Assembly (NCBI GenBank): GCA_023430425.1
Contig: JAEZAR010000157.1
Span: 1-7,000, forward strand
Source: Actinomycetes bacterium
GTDB taxonomy: Bacteria; Actinomycetota; Actinomycetes; Actinomycetales; Cellulomonadaceae
Direction of reading: 5' to 3'
Length of the DNA stretch: 7,000 nucleotides
Shown here: positions 1-6,566 of the stretch, piece by piece
How positions within the stretch are numbered: the first letter of the stretch is position 1
Layout of the letters: the number at the start of each line of letters is the position of its first letter
Translations under genes and position numbers: made by a program
The notes under the pieces: model-generated
Told to the model about the DNA's origin: nothing
Databases searched by the model: none
The model's input: the letters and a program-made list of their open reading frames with translations, nothing else

Positions 1-1430
1 GCTTCGAGCCGGTCGCCGCCGCCGCGGAGACCGTCGTGTCCGGGATCGAGGTGGCCAGGCCCGGGCTCGTGCTGATCCCCGCCCGGGGTGCCGGGCGCTT
101 CCACGGCTCGGAGGAGGCGCTGGCGGCGGCGCTCGTCGACGCCGTCGCGCGGCGCACCGGCTACGAGGCGCGGGTGGGGGTGGCCGACGGTGCCGGGGCC
201 GCCGTCCTCGCGGCCCGGGTCGACCGGATCGTGCCCCCCGGCGCCACGTCGGCGTTCCTCGCGCCGCTCGGCGTGGGTGAGCTCGTGCACGTCGCCGCCA
301 CCGACGTCGCCGCGGTCACGGACCTCGTCGACCTGCTCGGACGACTGGGCCTGCGCACGCTCGGCGACCTGGCCCGGCTGCCCCGGGCGGATGTCGGGAC
401 GCGGTTCGGGACCGTGGGTCGCTGGGCGCACCAGGTGGCCGCGGGCGACGACGACCGTCCGACGGCGCTGCGCCGGGTCGAGCCCGACGTCGCCGTGGAG
501 CGTGACCTCGACCCCCCGGTCGACCGGATCGAGGCCACCGGATTCGCCGCCCGCCTCCTCGCGGAGGCCCTGCACGAGCGGATGGTCGCCCGCGGCGTCT
601 CGTGCGGCCGGCTGCGCATCCTCGCGCGCACGGAGGACGGCCAGGAGCTGGTCCGCGTCTGGCGCACGGACCCAGCGCTGGGCGGGCTCGCCGTCGGGCG
701 GATGACCGACCGCGTGCGGTGGCAGCTCGAGGGCTGGCTGACCGGGCACGCGACGTCGCGCGGGGGCCGTCCCGGCGACGACCCGGCACCGGCGCCCGTC
801 GTGCGCCTGGCTCTGACCGCGGAGGAGGTCTCGCCCGCCGGGGCGGAGCAGGGACGGCTGTGGGGCGAGGCCGGCGGCGCCGACCTGCGGGCGCACCGCG
901 CTGTGCACCGGGTCCAGGGCCTGCTCGGCACGGAGGCCGTGCTCAGCGCGAGCGTGCAGGGCGGGCGGGAGGTCCGCGACCGCGTGCACCTCGTGCCGTG
1001 GGGCGAGGACGTGGCCCCCGCCCGGCCGAGCGCGCCGCCGTGGCCCGGTCACCTGCCCCCGCCCGCGCCCGCGACGGTGCTGGCCACACCTCAGCTCGTG
1101 CAGCTGTGCGACGCCGACGGCCGTCGCGTCGAGGTGGACGCGCGGGGCGAGGTCAGCGGGGAGCCGGCGGTGCTGTGGTGGCCCCCGGAGGACGGCGTCG
1201 AGCGAGAGGCCGCCGTGACCGGCTGGGCCGGGCCGTGGCCGGTGCTGCAGCGGTGGTGGACCGGCGGGGACGAACGACGGGCCGGACCGGGGGAGGGGCC
1301 GCCGGACGGGCCGGGTGGAACGGGCCGGGTCCAGCGGACGGTGTACGTGCAGGCCACGCTCGACGACGGCCGGGCGGTGCTGCTCGCGCTGCGGGACGGC
1401 GTCTGGCGGATCGAGGCGCTGTATGACTGA
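1..1430 (+). CDS. imuB: ImuB, Y-family polymerase-like mutasome adaptor (5' end missing)
   Basis: ImuB is the non-catalytic hub of the ImuA'-ImuB-DnaE2 mutasome, linking the polymerase DnaE2 to the beta sliding clamp during damage-induced mutagenic repair. The frame is open from base 3, giving 475 visible residues. The N-terminal 70-100 residues and the true start lie upstream, so the GTG at 36 is an internal Val codon. Visible parts in order: the end of the palm (about 60-160, RPGLVLIPARGAGRFHG then a VGVADG segment); a helix-hairpin-helix region (about 320-450); a little-finger-like domain (about 510-730); a clamp-binding motif QGRLWG at 849-866, resembling the QLPLWG motif of mycobacterial ImuB; and the family's C-terminal region with WAGPW, WW and a terminal WRIEALYD. 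Where active Y-family enzymes have the acidic SIDE motif, this protein reads LIPA, in line with a catalytically dead ImuB. A Gly/Pro-rich stretch interrupts the C-terminal region. The stop overlaps the dnaE2 start. Confidence 0.9.
   Translation, partial: FEPVAAAAETVVSGIEVARPGLVLIPARGAGRFHGSEEALAAALVDAVARRTGYEARVGVADGAGAAVLAARVDRIVPPGATSAFLAPLGVGELVHVAATDVAAVTDLVDLLGRLGLRTLGDLARLPRADVGTRFGTVGRWAHQVAAGDDDRPTALRRVEPDVAVERDLDPPVDRIEATGFAARLLAEALHERMVARGVSCGRLRILARTEDGQELVRVWRTDPALGGLAVGRMTDRVRWQLEGWLTGHATSRGGRPGDDPAPAPVVRLALTAEEVSPAGAEQGRLWGEAGGADLRAHRAVHRVQGLLGTEAVLSASVQGGREVRDRVHLVPWGEDVAPARPSAPPWPGHLPPPAPATVLATPQLVQLCDADGRRVEVDARGEVSGEPAVLWWPPEDGVEREAAVTGWAGPWPVLQRWWTGGDERRAGPGEGPPDGPGGTGRVQRTVYVQATLDDGRAVLLALRDGVWRIEALYD
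1413..1416 (+). promoter_or_regulatory. Ribosome binding site of dnaE2 inside the imuB 3' end
   Basis: GAGG lies 6 bases before the ATG at 1423, within the last codons of imuB. It supports this ATG over the upstream in-frame ATG at 1315, which falls deep inside imuB and would add 36 residues with no polymerase similarity. The position suits coupled translation of the two genes. Confidence 0.6.
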
Positions 1431-4400
1431 GCCTGCCCGGTCGACGGGCTCCCGGGCGCAGGCGTACGCCGAGCTGCACGCCCACTCCGCGTTCAGCTTC
1501 CTCGACGGCGCCAGCCAGCCGGAGGACCTCGCGTACGAGGCCGCGCGGCTGGGGCTGAGCGCGCTGGCGCTGACGGACCACGACGGGCTGTACGGCGTCG
1601 TCCGGTTCGCCACCGCTGCGCGCGAGGTCGGCCTGCCCACGGTGTTCGGGGCCGAGCTGCACCTTCCGGACCCCGACGGCGTCCTCGACCCGCCCACCGG
1701 CACGCCCGACCCCCGGGCGACCCACCTCCTCGTGCTCGCGCGCGGACCCGACGGGTACCGGGCGCTGTCCACGGCGATCGCCGACGCGCACCTGGCCACG
1801 GGGACCAAGGGGGCGGCGCGGTACCGGCTCGAGGAGCTCGCCGAGGCCGCGGACGGCCAGTGGCTCGTGCTCACGGGGTGCCGCAAGGGGGCGGTGCGGC
1901 ACGCCCTCGAGCGCGGCCCGCGGCCCGGTGGTCGGACCGGGGACGGCGAGACACCGCTCGACCCGGCAGCGGCGCGCCGCGAGCTGGACCGGCTGGTCGC
2001 GCTCTTCGGCCGGGGGAACGTCGCCGTGGAGGTCACCGACACCGGAGACCCGTGGGACGGGGACCGCAACGACGCGCTGACGTCGCTGGCCGTCGACGCG
2101 CGCCTGCCCCTCGTCGCGACGGGCAACGTGCACTACGCCACGCCGCACGACGCCGACCTGGCCGCGGCGCTCGCGGCGGTCCGCGCGCGGTCCAGCCTGG
2201 ACGACGTCGACGGCTGGCTCCCGGGAGCGCCGGGCCACCACCTGCGATCCGCCCGCGAGATGCTCGCCCGGCACCGGCGCCGACCGCAGGCGGTCGCCAC
2301 GGCCGCCGCGCTCGGTGCCGAGTGCGCGTTCGACCTCGCGCTCGTCGCGCCGAACCTGCCGCCGTACCCGGTCCCGCCGGGCCACGACGAGGCGTCCTGG
2401 CTGCGCGAGCTCGTGCGCCGGGGGGCGCTCGAGCGCTACGGGTCCCCGGGCGCCGAGCGGGTCGCGGGCGCGTACGCCCAGCTCGCCCACGAGCTCGACG
2501 TCATCGAGTCCCTCGGCTTCCCCGGCTACTTCCTCGTGGTCCACGACCTGGTCTCCTTCTGCCGGGAGAACGGGATCCTCTGCCAGGGCCGCGGCTCCGC
2601 GGCGAACTCGGCTGTCTGCTACGCCCTCGGGGTGACCGCGGTGGACGCGGTCCGGCACGGGCTGCTGTTCGAGCGGTTCCTCGCGCCCGAGCGGGACGGA
2701 CCCCCGGACATCGACGTCGACATCGAGGCCGGCCGGCGCGAGGAGGTCATCCAGCACGTCTACGCACGGTTCGGACGCCGGCACGCCGCCCAGGTGGCCA
2801 ACGTCATCTCCTACCGGCCCAAGTCGGCGGTGCGGGACGCCGCCCGGGCGCTGGGCTACGACGTCGGGCAGCAGGACGCCTGGAGCAAGGGGATCGAGCG
2901 CTGGGGGTCGTTGCGCGGGCCCGAGCCGGCCAGCGAGTGGTGGACCGTGCACCGGGCCGCGGCGGTGGGCCCGACGGCGATGGCGACGCTGCCGCCCTGG
3001 TACGGGCCGCACGGCGTGTTCGGCGCGCCCGCGGTGGGGCGCACGGAGGCGACGTGGACGCCGTCGCTCGCGGTGCCCGGGCGGGGCAGGGACGACCAGG
3101 CGCCGGCCGGAACCCTGAGCGAGGACGGGCGCGACGTCGTGCCGCGGCACCGGCCGCCGTCGGCGAGCGAGCTCGGCGAGATCCCCGACGCCGTCATCGA
3201 CCTGGCGGAACGGTTCCTGCGGCTGCCCCGCCACCTCGGCATCCACTCCGGCGGCATGGTGATGTGCGACCGGCCGGTGGTCGAGGTGTGCCCGGTGGAG
3301 TGGGCACGGATGCCGGGCCGGACGGTGCTCCAGTGGGACAAGGACGACTGCGCCGACGCGGGGCTGGTGAAGTTCGACCTGCTCGGCCTGGGCATGCTCA
3401 CCGCGCTGCAGGTCGCGTTCGGCCAGGTCCGCGAGGTCGAGGGCACCCGTCTGGAGATGCACTCCCTGCCGCAGGAGGACCCCGCGGTCTACGACCTGCT
3501 GTGCGCGGCGGACACGGTGGGCGTGTTCCAGGTGGAGTCGCGGGCGCAGATGGCCACGCTGCCGCGCCTGCAGCCGCGGTGCTTCTACGACATCGTCATC
3601 GAGGTCGCCCTCATCCGGCCCGGGCCGATCCAGGGCGGCTCGGTGCACCCGTACATCAACCGGGTGCGCGGCCGGGAGCCCGTGACCTACCTGCACCCGC
3701 TGCTGGAGAAGTCGCTGGCCAAGACGAAGGGCGTGCCGCTGTTCCAGGAGCAGCTCATGCAGATGGCGATCGACGTCGCGGGATTCAGCGGTGCCGAGGC
3801 GGACCAGCTGCGACGCGCGATGGGCTCCAAGCGGTCGATCGAGAAGATGGAGCGGCTGCGCGCGCGCCTGATGGCCGGCATGGCGGCGAACGGGGTGGCG
3901 CCCGACGTGGCGGAGCAGATCTACGACAAGCTCAAGGCGTTCGCGGACTTCGGCTTCCCCGAGTCGCACGCGTACTCGTTCGCCTACCTGGTGTACGCGA
4001 GCTCCTGGCTGAAGGTGCACCACCCGGCGGCGTTCTACGCCGGGCTCCTCGCGGCGCAGCCCATGGGCTTCTACTCCCCGCAGTCGCTCGCCGCCGACGC
4101 CCGGCGGCACGGCGTGCCGGTGCTGCGCCCGGACGTGCAGCGCTCCGGTGCGAAGGCGGTGGTGGAACGGCTCGACGCCCCGCACCCCGGTGCGGCCGGC
4201 GGCGTGCAGCCGGCCATGGCGGCACTGACCCGCGCCGACCCCACGCTCGCTGTCCGGCTGGGGCTGGATTCGGTGCGCGGGGTCGGCGCGGACCTGGCCG
4301 AGGCGCTCGTGGCCGAGCGGTCGGCGAACGGCCCGTTCGCCGACCTGCGCGACCTCGTGCGCCGGGTGCGCCTGACGACCCGCCGGCTCGAGGCGCTCGC

Positions 4401-4947
4401 GACGGCGGGCGCGCTGGCGTGCTTCAACGTCGAACGGCGGGCGGGGCTGTGGGCGGCCGGGGCGCTCGCGCAGGAGGGGCCCGACACCCTGCCGGGCGTC
4501 GCCGTCGGGGTGGACGCGCCGACGCTGCCGGGCATGACCGAGGTGGAGTCGGCGATGGCCGACGTGTGGGCCACGGGCGTCACGCCCGACTCCTACCCGA
4601 CGCAGTACGTGCGCGACGGGCTGGTCCGGGCCGGGGTCATCGCCGTGGAGGAGGCGATGCGCGGCGAGGAGGGGCGCCGGGTGGCGGTGGCCGGCGTCGT
4701 CACCCACCGCCAGCGGCCGGGCACCGCGCAGGGCGTGACGTTCCTCTCGCTGGAGGACGAGACGGGCCTGCTCAACGTCGTCTGCTCGGCGGGGGTGTGG
4801 ACCCGGTTCCGCACGGTGGCGCGGTCGTCGGCGGCGCTGGTGGTGCGGGGGCGGCTCGAGCGGGCCGACGGCGCGACCAACCTCGTCGCCGAGCACCTCG
4901 CACCGCTGTCGCTGCAGGTCCCGTCGACGTCGCGCGACTACCGCTGA
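1423..4947 (+). CDS. dnaE2: Error-prone DNA polymerase DnaE2 (C-family, PHP domain)
   Basis: DnaE2 is the polymerase of the SOS mutasome; it needs ImuB to reach the clamp. The protein has 1174 residues. The PHP domain (about 15-250) shows ELHAHS (H19, H21), LTDHDG (51-55), FGAELH (75-80) and TGNVHY (233-238). The C-family palm begins at GRGSAANS (389-396). The catalytic aspartates are D429 and D431 in PDIDVDIE, and D652 in KFDLLGL; these match E. coli alpha D401, D403 and D555 by motif. GVFQVESR (700-707), IRPGPIQGG (about 731-739) and FGFPESHAYSF (about 843) continue the polymerase core. A helix-hairpin-helix stretch (about 947-1000) and an OB fold (about 1085-1160) follow. The end PSTSRDYR and the motif PRHLGIHSGG point to DnaE2 rather than DnaE1. 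It is some 80 residues longer than I recall for actinobacterial DnaE2, and residues 495-586 form an enlarged linker. The start overlaps the imuB stop by 8 bases. The end overlaps the opposite-strand transporter gene by 10. Confidence 0.96.
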   Translation: MTEPARSTGSRAQAYAELHAHSAFSFLDGASQPEDLAYEAARLGLSALALTDHDGLYGVVRFATAAREVGLPTVFGAELHLPDPDGVLDPPTGTPDPRATHLLVLARGPDGYRALSTAIADAHLATGTKGAARYRLEELAEAADGQWLVLTGCRKGAVRHALERGPRPGGRTGDGETPLDPAAARRELDRLVALFGRGNVAVEVTDTGDPWDGDRNDALTSLAVDARLPLVATGNVHYATPHDADLAAALAAVRARSSLDDVDGWLPGAPGHHLRSAREMLARHRRRPQAVATAAALGAECAFDLALVAPNLPPYPVPPGHDEASWLRELVRRGALERYGSPGAERVAGAYAQLAHELDVIESLGFPGYFLVVHDLVSFCRENGILCQGRGSAANSAVCYALGVTAVDAVRHGLLFERFLAPERDGPPDIDVDIEAGRREEVIQHVYARFGRRHAAQVANVISYRPKSAVRDAARALGYDVGQQDAWSKGIERWGSLRGPEPASEWWTVHRAAAVGPTAMATLPPWYGPHGVFGAPAVGRTEATWTPSLAVPGRGRDDQAPAGTLSEDGRDVVPRHRPPSASELGEIPDAVIDLAERFLRLPRHLGIHSGGMVMCDRPVVEVCPVEWARMPGRTVLQWDKDDCADAGLVKFDLLGLGMLTALQVAFGQVREVEGTRLEMHSLPQEDPAVYDLLCAADTVGVFQVESRAQMATLPRLQPRCFYDIVIEVALIRPGPIQGGSVHPYINRVRGREPVTYLHPLLEKSLAKTKGVPLFQEQLMQMAIDVAGFSGAEADQLRRAMGSKRSIEKMERLRARLMAGMAANGVAPDVAEQIYDKLKAFADFGFPESHAYSFAYLVYASSWLKVHHPAAFYAGLLAAQPMGFYSPQSLAADARRHGVPVLRPDVQRSGAKAVVERLDAPHPGAAGGVQPAMAALTRADPTLAVRLGLDSVRGVGADLAEALVAERSANGPFADLRDLVRRVRLTTRRLEALATAGALACFNVERRAGLWAAGALAQEGPDTLPGVAVGVDAPTLPGMTEVESAMADVWATGVTPDSYPTQYVRDGLVRAGVIAVEEAMRGEEGRRVAVAGVVTHRQRPGTAQGVTFLSLEDETGLLNVVCSAGVWTRFRTVARSSAALVVRGRLERADGATNLVAEHLAPLSLQVPSTSRDYR

Positions 4948-6200
4948 GCCTCCGGCGCGGTGTCGACGATCTGGTCGACGGCCTCCTCGCGGATGGCCTC
5001 CCGGTCGAGCTCGGAGAAGTCGGTCGGGGGGTCGACGGTGCGCAGCAGGGCGAACACCGACCAGGCGACCGCCACGAGGGGGACCGCGATGACCGCGCCG
5101 AGGATCCCGGCGAGCAGCGTCCCGGACGTGACCGCGAGCGCGACCACGACGGGGTGCAGCGACACCTGCTTGCCCATCACCAGCGGCGTGAGCACGTGGC
5201 CCTCGAACTGCCCGATGAGCGCGATGCCGACGCCGACGATCACGGCGTTCCACGGGCCGTTCGCCGCCAGCGCGACGACCATCGCGACGACCATCGCCGC
5301 CGGGGCACCGATGAGCGGGATGAACGCGCCGATGAAGACGAGCACCGCGAGCGGGGCGGCCAGGGGGACGCCGAGTGCGAGCAGGATGATCACGGCGAGG
5401 ATGCCGTCGGCCCCGGCCACGAGGAACGTGCCCCGCGTGTAGCCGGAGAACGTGTACCAGGCGGCACCGCCCCCGAGGTACCAGGACTCGCGGTGCCGGG
5501 CCGGGAGCTGGTTGAGGAACCACTCCCACATCTCGCGGCCGCGCATGAGGAAGAACACGGTGAGGAACGTCGCCAGGGCGAGCACCAGGAAGACCTGCCC
5601 GACGGAGCCGACGCTCGCCCACGCCTGCGAGGCGATCGCGCCGCTGTTCTCCGAGATCCACGTCTGAGCGTCGGCGATCCAGCCCTGCACGTCCTCGTTC
5701 GTGACGCTGATGCGCAGCGGCGACTCCTCGAGCGCACGGAGGAGCTCGCCGATGCCGTCGTTGAACCGGGCGCCGAGGTCCTCCCACTGCCCGGCCACGG
5801 AGAAGCCGACGTAGGTGAGCATGCCCGCGAAGACCGCGACGGCGAACACCATGGACAGCGGCGTCGCGACGCCGCGCGGGATCCACCGGGAGAGCCAGTT
5901 CACGAGCGGGCGCAGGACGGCGGTGAACACCAGCGCCAGGAACACCGCGATGAAGACGAGCAGCACCCGGATCGTGGCGAACGCGACGAGCCCGACGGCG
6001 ATCACGACGACGATGAGCCGCCACGACCACCCGGCGGCCGAGCGGAGCCAGCGGGGCGCGTCCTCCTCGTGACCCAGCACGTTGGGGTTCCTCCGCGCGC
6101 CGGCGACCTTCTTGGCCGCCGGGTTCGCGCCGACCAGGTGCTTGGTCGACACGCGGGTCCGTTCCGGCTCGACGGGGCCGAGGTCCTCGCGGTCGGCCAT
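4938..6200 (-). CDS. AI-2E family transporter (PF01594-type membrane protein)
   Basis: This 420-residue protein sits in the cytoplasmic membrane. About 60 hydrophilic residues rich in Arg and Lys come first. Hydrophobic segments then lie near 61-77, 78-97, 112-135, 200-218, 257-282, 283-311, 317-332 and 348-386, with a soluble amphipathic region at about 136-199. The segments FIPLIGAPAAM (293-303) and EGHVLTPLVMGKQVSLHP (333-350) are the conserved signature of the family. The family is named after E. coli TqsA, linked to autoinducer-2 export, but other members act as Na+/H+ antiporters, so the substrate here is unknown. I chose ATG at 6200 because AGGAGG lies 5 bases upstream; the GTG at 6236 would place that motif inside the coding region. 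The C-terminal tail is acidic. The TAG stop lies within the last codons of dnaE2 on the other strand. Nothing links its function to the mutasome. Confidence 0.92.
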   Translation of the reverse strand: MADREDLGPVEPERTRVSTKHLVGANPAAKKVAGARRNPNVLGHEEDAPRWLRSAAGWSWRLIVVVIAVGLVAFATIRVLLVFIAVFLALVFTAVLRPLVNWLSRWIPRGVATPLSMVFAVAVFAGMLTYVGFSVAGQWEDLGARFNDGIGELLRALEESPLRISVTNEDVQGWIADAQTWISENSGAIASQAWASVGSVGQVFLVLALATFLTVFFLMRGREMWEWFLNQLPARHRESWYLGGGAAWYTFSGYTRGTFLVAGADGILAVIILLALGVPLAAPLAVLVFIGAFIPLIGAPAAMVVAMVVALAANGPWNAVIVGVGIALIGQFEGHVLTPLVMGKQVSLHPVVVALAVTSGTLLAGILGAVIAVPLVAVAWSVFALLRTVDPPTDFSELDREAIREEAVDQIVDTAPEAQR

Positions 6201-6205
6201 GCGCT

Positions 6206-6211
6206 CCTCCT
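6206..6211 (-). promoter_or_regulatory. Strong ribosome binding site of the AI-2E family gene
   Basis: Read on the minus strand this is AGGAGG, followed by the 5-base spacer AGCGC and then ATG at 6200-6198. This near-perfect Shine-Dalgarno sequence decides the start of the transporter gene and argues against the longer GTG form beginning at 6236. Confidence 0.75.
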
Positions 6212-6295
6212 GCGGGCTCCGTCGACCACCCGCCACCGGGTGCCGTGAGCGCCAGTGTGCCGCAGGTCACGCCGTCCGTGGGCGGCGCCGCACCG

Positions 6296-6304
6296 TGCTA
6301 TCTT
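6296..6304 (+). promoter_or_regulatory. Possible extended -10 promoter for the tRNA-Leu gene
   Basis: TGCTATCTT fits an extended -10 element (TGN then TATCTT, where TATAAT is the consensus). It is the most AT-rich spot in the divergent intergenic region. It would place the transcription start near 6311, giving a leader of about 39 bases before the tRNA. No convincing -35 hexamer is seen 16-18 bases upstream. I could not identify a promoter for the minus-strand transporter gene in 6201-6349. Confidence 0.35.
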
Positions 6305-6319
6305 GGCTGCCGCGCTGAG

Positions 6320-6335
6320 GGCCCCGACGGGGGCC
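6320..6335 (+). other. GC-rich hairpin in the tRNA-Leu leader
   Basis: GGCCCC (6320-6325) and GGGGCC (6330-6335) form a perfect 6-bp stem with a GACG loop, ending 14 bases before the first base of the tRNA. It would be part of the precursor removed by RNase P. A role in processing or in insulating the tRNA from upstream transcription is inference; short stems of this kind are also common by chance in such GC-rich DNA. Confidence 0.4.
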
Positions 6336-6349
6336 GGAGGCGACCACCT

Positions 6350-6432
6350 GTCCGGGTGGCGGAATGGTAGACGCGCTAGCTTGAGGTGCTAGTGCCCGAC
6401 AGGGCGTGGGGGTTCAAGTCCCCCTCCGGACA
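6350..6432 (+). tRNA. tRNA-Leu, anticodon GAG
   Basis: This is an 83-base class II tRNA that reads the leucine codons CUC and CUU. The acceptor stem pairs GTCCGGG (6350-6356) with TCCGGAC (6425-6431) with one G-U pair, and the discriminator base is A6432. The D arm has GCG and CGC stem strands. The anticodon stem pairs CTAGC (6376-6380) with GCTAG (6388-6392), and the loop TTGAGGT carries the anticodon GAG at 6383-6385. The long variable arm pairs GCCC (6394-6397) with GGGC (6402-6405). The T arm pairs GGGGG with CCCCC around the loop TTCAAGT. The bases after A6432 are CTCG, so CCA must be added after transcription. The variable arm, A73 and anticodon together make leucine secure. Confidence 0.97.
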
Positions 6433-6454
6433 CTCGTTGAGACAGCGACCACCG

Positions 6455-6490
6455 GGCCCCTGACCTGCGCAGACGTGCGGGTCGGGGGCC
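6455..6490. terminator. Strong hairpin after tRNA-Leu, probable bidirectional terminator
   Basis: Bases 6455-6468 pair with 6477-6490 in an unbroken 14-bp stem with two G-U pairs and an 8-base loop. After a small internal loop it can extend through GACCAC (6447-6452) with GTGGTC (6494-6499). It starts 23 bases after the tRNA and lies beyond the stop of the converging gene, so it could act for both. There is no run of T on either side; U-poor terminators are often reported in actinobacteria, so function is likely but not certain. Confidence 0.65.
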
Positions 6491-6496
6491 TTCGTG

Positions 6497-6532
6497 GTCC
6501 CGGACGGGTGCCCGGGGCGGGGCGTCCGGGAC
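6497..6532. terminator. Second hairpin in the tRNA/oxidoreductase convergent gap
   Basis: GTCCCGGACG (6497-6506) and CGTCCGGGAC (6523-6532) are a perfect 10-bp inverted repeat with a 16-base G-rich spacer. The structure lies 34 bases past the stop of the minus-strand gene, so it is the first hairpin met by that transcript. It shares bases 6497-6499 with the outer extension of the neighbouring hairpin. No T-run follows on either strand. Confidence 0.55.
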
Positions 6533-6566
6533 GGTGCGCGTCCAGGCCACCGTCGAGGGGCAGGCG

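Noticed and set aside
2320..2690. GTTCGA-like half-sites that could suggest LexA boxes
   Set aside because: They lie deep inside dnaE2, are not paired with a second half-site at the right spacing, and encode conserved or ordinary residues.
4923..5036. Four copies of GTCGAC within 114 bases, two of them able to form a 6-bp stem with a 6-base loop at 4962-4979
   Set aside because: The copies fall inside coding sequence, encode ordinary residues such as Val-Asp, and GTCGAC is common in such DNA. There is no extended stem or T-run to suggest a terminator.
1860..6248. A 1462-residue plus-strand open frame overlapping dnaE2 and the antisense of the transporter
   Set aside because: It has low-complexity Arg/Gly/Ala translation with no recognisable motif and lies over DnaE2 residues with catalytic motifs, so it is another GC-driven shadow frame.
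1153..6270. A 1705-residue open frame on the minus strand crossing antisense imuB and dnaE2 and running out of frame through the transporter gene
   Set aside because: It is an artefact of very high GC, where stops are rare in shadow frames. Its translation is dominated by Arg, Ala, Gly, Pro and His with no domain signal, while the overlapping genes have clear family motifs.
6340..6453. The 9-base direct repeat GCGACCACC on both sides of the tRNA (6340-6348 and 6445-6453), considered as an integration scar
   Set aside because: It is short and GC-rich, does not match the tRNA 3' end as an attachment site would, and no integrase or foreign gene is present.
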